This document shows, one piece after another, positions 1-6,504 of a DNA stretch of 64,000 bases; position 1 is the first letter of the stretch; each line of letters opens with the position of its first letter. The notes under the pieces were generated by a model that did no database searches, was not told the DNA's origin, and saw nothing but the letters and a program-made list of their open reading frames with translations. Where the stretch lies: contig NZ_JALZ01000001.1 of assembly GCF_000521785.1 (NCBI RefSeq), positions 372,001-436,000 on the forward strand, given 5' to 3'. Origin of the DNA: Roseivivax halodurans JCM 10272. Lineage in GTDB: Bacteria; Pseudomonadota; Alphaproteobacteria; Rhodobacterales; Rhodobacteraceae. The translations under genes were made by a program, and so were the position numbers.

Positions 1-2
1 AG

Positions 3-1718
3 AAGAACGGCTACCGCAACGCCCAGACCTCGGTGATCGCGCCCACGGGGACGATCGGCCTCGTCATGGATTGCGACACGACCGGCATCGAGCCCGACTT
101 CGCGCTTGTGAAGTTCAAGAAGCTCGCGGGCGGCGGCTACTTCAAGATCATCAACCAGTCCGTCCCGGCGGCGCTCGAGAAGCTCGGCTATAAGTCCAGC
201 CAGATCGAGGAGATCGTCTCCTACGCGGTCGGCCATGCAAGCCTCGGCAACGCGCCCGGCATCAATCACACCGCGCTCATCGGCCACGGCTTCGGCCCGG
301 CGCAGATCGAGAAGGTCGAGGCCGCGCTCGCCTCCGCCTTCGACATCCGCTTCGTCTTCAACCAGTGGACGCTGGGCGAGGAGTTCTGCACCGGCGTGCT
401 CGGCATACCGGCGGAGAAGCTGACCGATCCGGCCTTCGACCTGCTGCGCCATCTCGGTTTCTCCAAGGCCGATATCGAGGCGGCGAACGACCATGTCTGC
501 GGCACCATGACCCTCGAGGGGGCGCCGCACCTGCAGGAGAAGCACTACGAGGTCTTCGACTGCGCCAACCCCTGCGGCAAGCGCGGCAAGCGGTTCCTGT
601 CGGTCGAGAGCCACATCCACATGATGGCGGCGGCGCAGAGCTTCATCTCGGGTGCGATCTCCAAGACGATCAACATGCCGAGTGATGCCACGATCGAGGA
701 TTGCCAGAAGGCTTACGAGCTCAGCTGGTCGCTCGGCACCAAGGCGAACGCCCTCTACCGCGACGGCTCGAAGCTGAGTCAGCCGCTGGCGTCCGCGCTG
801 GTCGAGGACGACGACGAGGCCGCCGAGGTGCTCGAGACCGGCTCGACCCACGAGAAGGCGACCGTGCTGGCCGAGAAGGTGATCGAGAAGATCGTCATCA
901 AGGAGGTCGAGAAGGCCACCGCGCGCACCAAGATGCCGGAGCGCCGCAAGGGCTACACCCAGAAGGCCATCGTCGGCGGGCACAAGGTCTATCTCCGCAC
1001 CGGCGAGTACCAGGACGGCGCTCTCGGCGAGATCTTCATCGACATGCACAAGGAAGGCGCGGGCTTCCGGGCGATGATGAACAACTTCGCCATCGCGGTG
1101 TCGGTCGGCCTTCAATACGGCGTGCCGCTCGAGGAATTCGTCGACGCCTTCACCTTCACCAAGTTCGAGCCTGCGGGCATGGTGCAGGGCAACGACAGCA
1201 TCAAGAACGCGACCTCGATCCTCGACTACATCTTCCGCGAGCTGGCGGTGTCCTATCTCGACCGGACCGACCTCGCCCATGTCAAACCCGAGGGCGCGAC
1301 CTTCGACGACATCGGCCGCGGCGAGGAGGATGATCCGTCCAACCTCACGGAGGTTTCCGAGAGCTCGGCATCGAAGTCACTCGAGGTGCTGAAGCAGATC
1401 AGCTCCACCGGCTATCTGCGCAAGCGCGTGCCGCAGGACCTCGTGGTGCTGCAGGGCGGCTACGGCGCGACCGGCTTCGCCGGTCCGAACGATCCCTCGT
1501 CGGCCTTCTCGGCGGTCGTCGGCGACGGCGAGACGAATGTCGCGGTCGCGCAGCGGGGCAGTGCCAAGCCCGCGCCGAAGCCGGTCGACCCGGCACTCAA
1601 GGCGCGCATGCAGGGCTTCGAGGGTGATCCCTGCGGCGAGTGCGGCAACTACACGCTGGTGCGCAACGGCACCTGCATGAAGTGCAACACCTGCGGCGGC
1701 ACCTCGGGCTGCAGCTGA
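3..1718 (+). CDS. nrdJ: Class II (adenosylcobalamin-dependent) ribonucleotide reductase, C-terminal part (5' end outside window)
   Basis: The reading frame is already open at the left edge, so only about 571 C-terminal residues of what is normally a roughly 1200-residue protein are present. The enzyme reduces ribonucleotides to deoxyribonucleotides using a B12 radical and does not need oxygen. Near the start of the visible part is the loop [10 protein letters not shown], equivalent to the phosphate-binding loop of the reductase barrel, followed by the [13 protein letters not shown] region. The extreme C-terminus carries a Cys-rich tail (CGECGNY and CMKCNTCGG) typical of the long alphaproteobacterial NrdJ proteins, a zinc-ribbon-like segment probably involved in re-reduction by thioredoxin. 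The radical Cys lies upstream of the window. The family call is secure; allosteric properties cannot be judged from this piece. Confidence 0.95.
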   Translation, partial: KNGYRNAQTSVIAPTGTIGLVMDCDTTGIEPDFALVKFKKLAGGGYFKIINQSVPAALEKLGYKSSQIEEIVSYAVGHASLGNAPGINHTALIGHGFGPAQIEKVEAALASAFDIRFVFNQWTLGEEFCTGVLGIPAEKLTDPAFDLLRHLGFSKADIEAANDHVCGTMTLEGAPHLQEKHYEVFDCANPCGKRGKRFLSVESHIHMMAAAQSFISGAISKTINMPSDATIEDCQKAYELSWSLGTKANALYRDGSKLSQPLASALVEDDDEAAEVLETGSTHEKATVLAEKVIEKIVIKEVEKATARTKMPERRKGYTQKAIVGGHKVYLRTGEYQDGALGEIFIDMHKEGAGFRAMMNNFAIAVSVGLQYGVPLEEFVDAFTFTKFEPAGMVQGNDSIKNATSILDYIFRELAVSYLDRTDLAHVKPEGATFDDIGRGEEDDPSNLTEVSESSASKSLEVLKQISSTGYLRKRVPQDLVVLQGGYGATGFAGPNDPSSAFSAVVGDGETNVAVAQRGSAKPAPKPVDPALKARMQGFEGDPCGECGNYTLVRNGTCMKCNTCGGTSGCS

Positions 1719-1722
1719 CGGA

Positions 1723-1741
1723 ACCGGCTTGTGCCGCCGGT
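1723..1741 (+). terminator. Weak hairpin after nrdJ
   Basis: ACCGGC and GCCGGT form a 6-bp stem with a 7-nt loop five bases after the nrdJ stop. There is no T-run, so this is at best a weak or Rho-assisted terminator. Confidence 0.3.
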
Positions 1742-1868
1742 CCGGGCAGGGGTCCCCAACGGGTCTCATCTGCGCCGGATCGGCGGCAACGGCATGTCCG
1801 GTGCCCGCGCTCCGATACGCATGTCCAGGGTTCAGAAAAATGCGGGCCGAGCCACGATGGCCGGCCAC

Positions 1869-2456
1869 TCACTCGGCCGGCGCGTCGATCTCCAGCGTGA
1901 TCGCTGCATACCAGTCGGCGATCTTGCGAATCTCCTCGTCCGAAAGACCGGCGGCGACCTCGGACATGATCGCGTGCGTGCGCTGACCGCGCTTGAACGC
2001 CTTCAGCTGCGTGTCGATGTAGATGTTGGTCTCTCCGGCGAGGTTCGGGGCATCGAGCAGGAGTGAGATGCCGTCCGCGCCGTGGCAGGAGACGCAGGCC
2101 TGGGGGGCGTCTCCTTCGCTGACGCCCTCGGGCAGCGACGCGTGCGCCGAGTGACCCGCATACCACGCGGCCACGTCCGAGATCTGCTGCGCGCTCAGCC
2201 CCGCGGCGACCACGCTCATCATCTCGTGCTCGCGACGGCCGGTCTTGAAGGCCATGAGCTGCGCCTCGAGATATTCTGCCGGCTCTCCCCCGATATGCGG
2301 CGCGATCGGAACGACGGCATGACCGTCGATGCCGTGGCACGTCCGGCACATGCCCGCGACCTGCCGGCCGGCGGCGGGATCACCCGCCTCGGCCGGCGCC
2401 GACACTCCCCCGGCGAGCGTCAGCCCGCCGAGGATCGTCGCGAAGGCCCGCCTCAT
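1869..2456 (-). CDS. Periplasmic diheme cytochrome c (c4-like)
   Basis: 195 residues. The N-terminus (MRRAFATILGGLTLAGGVSAPAEA) is a Sec signal peptide; two heme-attachment motifs follow, CRTCH near residue 37 and CVSCH near residue 122. Each is in a similar module with a downstream Met-containing EMMSVVAAGLS or AIMSEVAAGLS segment, so the protein is an internal duplication of a small class I cytochrome, as in cytochrome c4. The ATG overlaps the TGA of the upstream PQQ-type dehydrogenase by 4 bp (ATGA), which fixes the start and suggests translational coupling. The inferred role is to take electrons from that dehydrogenase and pass them to the respiratory chain. A longer in-frame reading upstream of this ATG is only the antisense/alternate frame of the dehydrogenase. 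Confidence 0.9.
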   Translation of the reverse strand: MRRAFATILGGLTLAGGVSAPAEAGDPAAGRQVAGMCRTCHGIDGHAVVPIAPHIGGEPAEYLEAQLMAFKTGRREHEMMSVVAAGLSAQQISDVAAWYAGHSAHASLPEGVSEGDAPQACVSCHGADGISLLLDAPNLAGETNIYIDTQLKAFKRGQRTHAIMSEVAAGLSDEEIRKIADWYAAITLEIDAPAE

Positions 2457-3718
2457 TCCACCACGGGCGCGGGATTGTAGGCGATGCGCCAGATCGCTCC
2501 GGCGAAATCGTCGGAGACCAGCATCGAGCCGTCCGGCAGGAAGGCGATGTCCATCGGGCGCCCGCGATATTCTCCGGTTGCCTCGTCGAGCCAGCCCTCG
2601 GCAAAGACCTCGGCTCCGGTGGCATTGCCCTCCTCGTCGAGGCTGGTGAACATCACCCGCGCGCCGACTGGCGTCGTGCGGTTCCACGAGCCGTGCTGCG
2701 CCCAGAAGATGCCGCCCCGGTACTCTTCGGGGAAGCTGTCGCCGGTATAGAACCGCATGCCGAGATCGGCGGCATGGGCCTGGAGCTCGAGCTGCGGCGG
2801 CGTGAACTCGACGCCCTCGGGCCGCTCCACGCTGACGTAATCGGGGATCTCCACCGACCCGTTCACCCACGGAAAGCCGAAATGCTGGCGCGGTTCGGTC
2901 TGGCGGTTGAGCTCTCCCGGAGGCATGTCGTCACCCATGCCGTCCACCTGGTTGTCGGTGAACCAGAGCGAGCCGTCGGCCGGGTTGAAGTCGTGACCGA
3001 CCGAGTTGCGGATGCCGCGGGTATAGACCTCGCGGCCGGTGCCATCGGTGTTGATCCGGATGATGCCGCCGATGCCGAGCTCGTCGTACATCAGGTGCTT
3101 GTCGACCGGCTGCACGTTGTGCGGCTGGCCGAGCGAGACGTAGAGCTTGCCGTCCGGACCGATCCGGCAGACCCGCGCGGTGTGGTTGAAGCTCTCCTCC
3201 TCCTCGGGAATGAGCTCGCCCTTGGCGACGACCACGCTGACCGCGGGATCCGGGCCCTCGAAGAAGAACTCGGCGGCAGGAAAGCTCAGGATCCGGTTGC
3301 GCTCGGCGATGTAGAGGAACCCGTCGGGCGAGAAACACGGGCCGTTGGGGATGTCGAAGGCGATCGAGGGCGCAAAATCCTTCACCTCGTCGGCGACGCG
3401 GTTGCGGTCGCGGTCGACGACCGACCAGACCTTGTCCTTGCGCGTGCCGGCGAAGACGACCGTGCCCTGCGGCGCGACGGCCATCGACCGGGCATCCGGC
3501 ACCACGGCATAGAGGCTCACCTCGAAGCCCTCCGGCACGCTGATATGCGGCACGATCTCGCGGAGCGCCTCCGCGCTGCCGGTCTCCTGATCGACATAGG
3601 TGAAATCGGCATCGGTGCGCTGCATGTTGCCGAGCTTTTCCATGTTGTCCTGCGCCAGAGCGGGCGCGGTCAACATGGTGGTCAGCGCAAGCGCCGACAC
3701 GAGTTTGGTCCTGTGCAT
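2453..3718 (-). CDS. PQQ-dependent sugar dehydrogenase family (glucose/sorbosone dehydrogenase type), secreted
   Basis: 421 residues with a clear signal peptide (LVSALALTTMLTAPALAQ, cleaved near residue 22). The body is a six-bladed beta-propeller of the GSDH/sorbosone dehydrogenase family: typical strings are DIPNGPCFSPDGFLYIAERN, GPDGKLYVSLGQPHN, GIRNSVGHDFNPADGSLWFTDNQ and AFLPDGSMLVSDDFAGAIWRI. These enzymes oxidise aldoses or related carbonyls in the periplasm with PQQ; the true substrate here is unknown. A strong GGAGG sits 6 bases before the ATG. It is the first gene of a two-gene unit with the diheme cytochrome c. No pqq biosynthesis genes are in the window. Confidence 0.85.
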   Translation of the reverse strand: MHRTKLVSALALTTMLTAPALAQDNMEKLGNMQRTDADFTYVDQETGSAEALREIVPHISVPEGFEVSLYAVVPDARSMAVAPQGTVVFAGTRKDKVWSVVDRDRNRVADEVKDFAPSIAFDIPNGPCFSPDGFLYIAERNRILSFPAAEFFFEGPDPAVSVVVAKGELIPEEEESFNHTARVCRIGPDGKLYVSLGQPHNVQPVDKHLMYDELGIGGIIRINTDGTGREVYTRGIRNSVGHDFNPADGSLWFTDNQVDGMGDDMPPGELNRQTEPRQHFGFPWVNGSVEIPDYVSVERPEGVEFTPPQLELQAHAADLGMRFYTGDSFPEEYRGGIFWAQHGSWNRTTPVGARVMFTSLDEEGNATGAEVFAEGWLDEATGEYRGRPMDIAFLPDGSMLVSDDFAGAIWRIAYNPAPVVE

Positions 3719-3750
3719 TGAAGTCCTCCCGATAATTATTTTATTTAATC

Positions 3751-3765
3751 ATGACGTAGCGTCAT
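3751..3765. promoter_or_regulatory. Inverted repeat ATGACG-N3-CGTCAT in front of the PQQ dehydrogenase
   Basis: A perfect 6-bp inverted repeat with a 3-bp spacer lies about 33-47 bp upstream of the dehydrogenase start, next to an AT-rich patch (3731-3750) that stands out in this GC-rich DNA. Its position suits an operator overlapping the promoter. The binding protein is unknown. Confidence 0.4.
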
Positions 3766-3932
3766 CCTGCCGCGCTTGCGGGCGGCTGGCAATATTCGAT
3801 CTGATGGAGGAAGTCGCGCGACACGACGGAAAATGCGCTCGCCGTACCGATGCGGGGGAGGAGCCGCTCGGCCAAAAAAGGCGCAAACGCCACGAACACT
3901 CATGTCGCGCCGGAAGACCGACACATGATCCT

Positions 3933-3962
3933 TCGAGACCGGCGCCGCGGCACCGGTCTCGA
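3933..3962 (-). terminator. Hairpin downstream of the phasin-like gene
   Basis: TCGAGACCGG pairs perfectly with CCGGTCTCGA across a 10-nt loop, beginning 8 bases after the stop of the reverse-strand small gene. No T-run follows. Confidence 0.5.
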
Positions 3963-3970
3963 GGGGCAGT

Positions 3971-4276
3971 TCAGCCGCGTGTCGTGAGGCGCTTCTGGTT
4001 GGCGCGGGTCGCGCTGCCGATCGGGCGCAGGCCCGCCATCGAGGCCGCGGCGAAGCCCTTGTTCCCGGCGAGCGCGCGCGAGGTCAGCTCTGCCGATTTG
4101 GCGAAGACGGCGGGCTTCTCGAAGATCATCCGCGCCGCTTCCGCGGGGTTCATGATGCCGAGGCTCATCTGCATCGTGCGGATCTGGATGACGGCCCCGG
4201 CGCTCATCATCATCTGCATTCCCTGAAAGCCGGCGCGCTGCCAATCTTGCGCCGCCTTGAACATGTCTGCGATCAT
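3971..4276 (-). CDS. Small phasin-like protein of unknown function
   Basis: About 101 residues from the chosen ATG (MIADMFKAAQDWQRAGFQGM...). The sequence is Met- and Ala-rich and mostly helical, with no signal peptide and no membrane segment, resembling the short phasin-like proteins of Rhodobacteraceae that are sometimes labelled 'antifreeze protein'. An in-frame ATG at 4351 would add 25 residues. I prefer 4276 because AAGGA lies 10 bases before it and because a strong hairpin (4304-4337) falls inside the longer version. It follows the universal stress gene on the same strand but is probably separated from it by that hairpin. A PHA-granule or stress role is inference only. Confidence 0.6.
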   Translation of the reverse strand: MIADMFKAAQDWQRAGFQGMQMMMSAGAVIQIRTMQMSLGIMNPAEAARMIFEKPAVFAKSAELTSRALAGNKGFAAASMAGLRPIGSATRANQKRLTTRG

Positions 4277-4303
4277 CTGGTCACTGTCCTTGCCCTTTGT
4301 GAT

Positions 4304-4337
4304 GGAGGAAGCCGCGGAACGAGACCGCGGTTCCTCC
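4304..4337 (-). terminator. Strong hairpin between the universal stress gene and the phasin-like gene
   Basis: GGAGGAA-CCGCGG pairs with CCGCGG-TTCCTCC (13 bp, one bulged G, 7-nt loop). It lies 36 bases after the stop of the universal stress gene, so it probably terminates or attenuates the hsp20-usp transcript. Confidence 0.6.
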
Positions 4338-4373
4338 ACCATGGCGGGCATGCGCCGCAGGCATGGCCAAGTA

Positions 4374-5198
4374 TCAGTGCGCGACGAGCAGATCCACGGG
4401 CGCGCGATCCAGCATCTCGCGGGTGACGCCCCCGATCAGCCGCTCGCGGAGCCGCGAATGGCCATAGGCGCCCATCACCACGAGCCCAGCCCCTAGGCTC
4501 TTCGCGCTCGCCACGAGATCGCGGGCGATGCTCGGCATCGACCCCGACAGCGTGTCCACCTCCGCATGGATGCCGTGGCGCGAGAGGAACGTCGCCGCCT
4601 CCTGCGCCCGCTCGAAGAGGCCCTCGGTGCCGTTCTTCGGCTCCGAGACGACCAGCGTCACCGCTTCAGCATCGGAGAGGACGAGCAGGGCGGCCCGGAT
4701 CGCCGCCATGGCGACCGCGCTGCCGTTCCAGGCGACCATGACGCGCCGGTAATCGGGCGCAGCGTCGCCCCGCGGGACGAGAACCGGCAGATGGGCGTCG
4801 AAGAGCGCGGCGTCGAAGATGGCGCTGTCCCAGGTGGTGGCGTCCGGCCCGAGAGGGGCGGGCAGGACCGCCAGATCGGCGTAGCGGGCGGTCTTGGTGA
4901 AGGCCCGCGACGCGCCCTCGGCCAGCGCGACCTGCGTCCGGATTGTCCAGGCCACATCCTCGCGTGCGAGGCGCGCGCGGGTCGCCGAGGCCAGCGCGTC
5001 GACCCGGTCCTGTGCGGTCTCCGCCGGCCGCACGAGCACTGCAGTCCCGTAGAGGCCGAGCCCCGGATCGATGTCCTCCTCGGCAAGGCAGCACGCGTCG
5101 AGATGCGCGGTCCAGTAGCGGGCCCTTTCGATCGCGGCATCGAGGACGCTCGTCCCCCTGCGGTCGACGAGGGCGGTTGTGATGGTGCGGTAGGGCAT
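4374..5198 (-). CDS. Universal stress protein (tandem UspA domains)
   Basis: 274 residues, the length expected for two fused Usp domains. The C-terminal domain has the ATP-binding signature G-x2-G-x9-G in GAYGHSRLRERLIGG followed by the conserved end DLLVAH, and starts at RRVMVAWNGS. The N-terminal half (MPYRTITTALVDRRG...) is a degenerate copy without the glycine motif. It is cytoplasmic. An AGGGGAG ribosome site lies 8 bases before the ATG. It is 55 bp downstream of hsp20 on the same strand, and the pair probably forms one transcript under the FNR-type box at 5730. Tandem Usp proteins are commonly induced by oxygen limitation or general stress; the specific role here is not shown by the sequence. 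Confidence 0.88.
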   Translation of the reverse strand: MPYRTITTALVDRRGTSVLDAAIERARYWTAHLDACCLAEEDIDPGLGLYGTAVLVRPAETAQDRVDALASATRARLAREDVAWTIRTQVALAEGASRAFTKTARYADLAVLPAPLGPDATTWDSAIFDAALFDAHLPVLVPRGDAAPDYRRVMVAWNGSAVAMAAIRAALLVLSDAEAVTLVVSEPKNGTEGLFERAQEAATFLSRHGIHAEVDTLSGSMPSIARDLVASAKSLGAGLVVMGAYGHSRLRERLIGGVTREMLDRAPVDLLVAH

Positions 5199-5253
5199 GT
5201 CGGGTACTCCCCTGAAAACGTCCCGGCCCGAGAGGAGCCGGTCGGTGTGACAC

Positions 5254-5670
5254 TCAGCGTCGGATGATGGGTATGCGGCGCGGCTCGGACCTCGAGTTCG
5301 CCGCCCTCGGAATGGACAGCGTCAGAACGCCGTCCTTCAGCACCGCGGACACGCGCGTGCCGTCGGCATCGGGAGGCAGGCGGAAACTGCGGGCGAAGCT
5401 GCCGAACTGGCGCTCCCGGAAATACCAGTGCTCGCCGCGCTCCTCGTGCTCGGCGCTCTTCTCGCCCGTCACCGATAGCACGCGGTCATGGACCGAGATC
5501 TCGAGATCGTCCTCCGCGACGCCCGGAAGCTCCAGCGAGATCTCGTAGGCGTCCTTCGTGATGGCGGCGTCGGAGGCGGGCGCAAACCAGTCCGCGACCC
5601 GCCCCGCAAGCGTGCGGAAGGGCTCGAGGCGGGGCGGCCAGAAGCCCTGAAGATGCGAAGTCTCGACCAT
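5254..5670 (-). CDS. Small heat shock protein, Hsp20/alpha-crystallin family
   Basis: 138 residues. The alpha-crystallin domain runs from about residue 34 (DAYEISLELPGVAEDDLEI) to the C-terminus and includes the conserved GVL segment (LKDGVLTLSIPR). The C-terminal extension ends RRIPIIRR, with the I-P-I motif needed for oligomerisation. It acts as an ATP-independent holdase. An upstream ATG at 5712 is possible, but the ATG at 5670 has GGAGGG directly before it at the right spacing. It heads the hsp20-usp unit, with a perfect FNR-type palindrome 66 bp upstream of the start, which suggests oxygen-dependent control. Confidence 0.92.
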   Translation of the reverse strand: MVETSHLQGFWPPRLEPFRTLAGRVADWFAPASDAAITKDAYEISLELPGVAEDDLEISVHDRVLSVTGEKSAEHEERGEHWYFRERQFGSFARSFRLPPDADGTRVSAVLKDGVLTLSIPRAANSRSEPRRIPIIRR

Positions 5671-5729
5671 GGATTCCCTCCGGGCAGCGAGTCGTGCCGG
5701 CAGTTTCGGCAATCCCGAGGGCCGGGTCC

Positions 5730-5743
5730 TTGATCCGGATCAA
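5730..5743. promoter_or_regulatory. FNR/FnrL-type box TTGATCCGGATCAA
   Basis: A perfect match to the TTGAT-N4-ATCAA consensus of FNR-family regulators, and also a perfect 14-bp palindrome. It lies 60-73 bp ahead of the hsp20 start codon and 93 bp past the end of the M15-like gene, so hsp20-usp is the only plausible target. Confidence 0.75.
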
Positions 5744-5835
5744 TCCCCGCCCGGCGGCGACCGCACTCCGATCCTCGCTCAACAAGCCCCTCGCAGCGTG
5801 TCACGCCCCGTCCGCGATCCCGACCGGGAGCCGGA

Positions 5836-6504
5836 TCACTCCGGGTAGGCAATTCCTCGGAACGGAGGGAAGTCGGCATAGCGCCTCCGCCGATCCTCGA
5901 GCGGCTCCGATGGCTCCTCGCCGAAGCGCAGCAGGCTTCGCGTCGGACCGATCCAGCTCGATATCCCGCGCTCGGGTGCCTCGCGCCAGGTGAGGTTGAA
6001 CGCCGCCCGCCGCGCGAAGAAGGTGATCGCGTGGTAGTCGAGATGGTCGTGCAGCCACCACGCGAGGTCCCGCCAGTCGCGGCCCGCCTCGAAGCGCCCG
6101 GCGAACCACGGGATCACGATACAGGCGCAGGCGCCCATCCGCCCCTCGGCATCGAGCGCGTCCCAGGTGTGGCCCGCGCGGTTGGCCTCGGTCGAGGCGC
6201 AGTTGAGCCCGTGCCTGTTGCCGAACTCGTTGACCGCGGGCGCGCGGTAGGACGAGCGGACCTCGATCGGTCCGAATGTCTCGACGAGTGGCTCGAGGAG
6301 CGTCGTCGCCAGCATCCGGCCCGCCGTCAGAGCTAGGGTCGGATCGTCCGGCACGTTGCGGATGCCCTCGATGGCGCCGATCTCGGAATAGAGGAAGTTG
6401 CGCATGTAGAAGTGTTTCGAGAGCTGCTCGCGCCCCAGCCGCTCGAGCGTCCGCACGCTGCGCGGTCTGCCGGTGTAGCGACCGAGGGGCGGCAGGTCGG
6501 TCAC
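5836..6504 (-). CDS. Putative peptidase M15-like protein, third gene of the nuclease/ATPase operon
   Basis: 222 residues, no signal peptide and no membrane segment, so apparently cytoplasmic. The segment SSYRAPAVN (residues 84-92) followed by GHTWDALD (111-118) and a later DYH (156-158) resembles the layout of M15 zinc peptidases (S-x-YRSPAVN ... H-x(6-7)-D ... H). The expected G and spacing are altered, so catalytic activity is uncertain. Two Cys residues (CAC near 126-128) are unusual. The ATG overlaps the TGA of the YhaN-like ATPase by 4 bp, placing it firmly in that operon. The functional link to a Mre11/Rad50-like pair is unknown. It may be a divergent non-catalytic fold relative. Confidence 0.55.
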   Translation of the reverse strand: MTDLPPLGRYTGRPRSVRTLERLGREQLSKHFYMRNFLYSEIGAIEGIRNVPDDPTLALTAGRMLATTLLEPLVETFGPIEVRSSYRAPAVNEFGNRHGLNCASTEANRAGHTWDALDAEGRMGACACIVIPWFAGRFEAGRDWRDLAWWLHDHLDYHAITFFARRAAFNLTWREAPERGISSWIGPTRSLLRFGEEPSEPLEDRRRRYADFPPFRGIAYPE

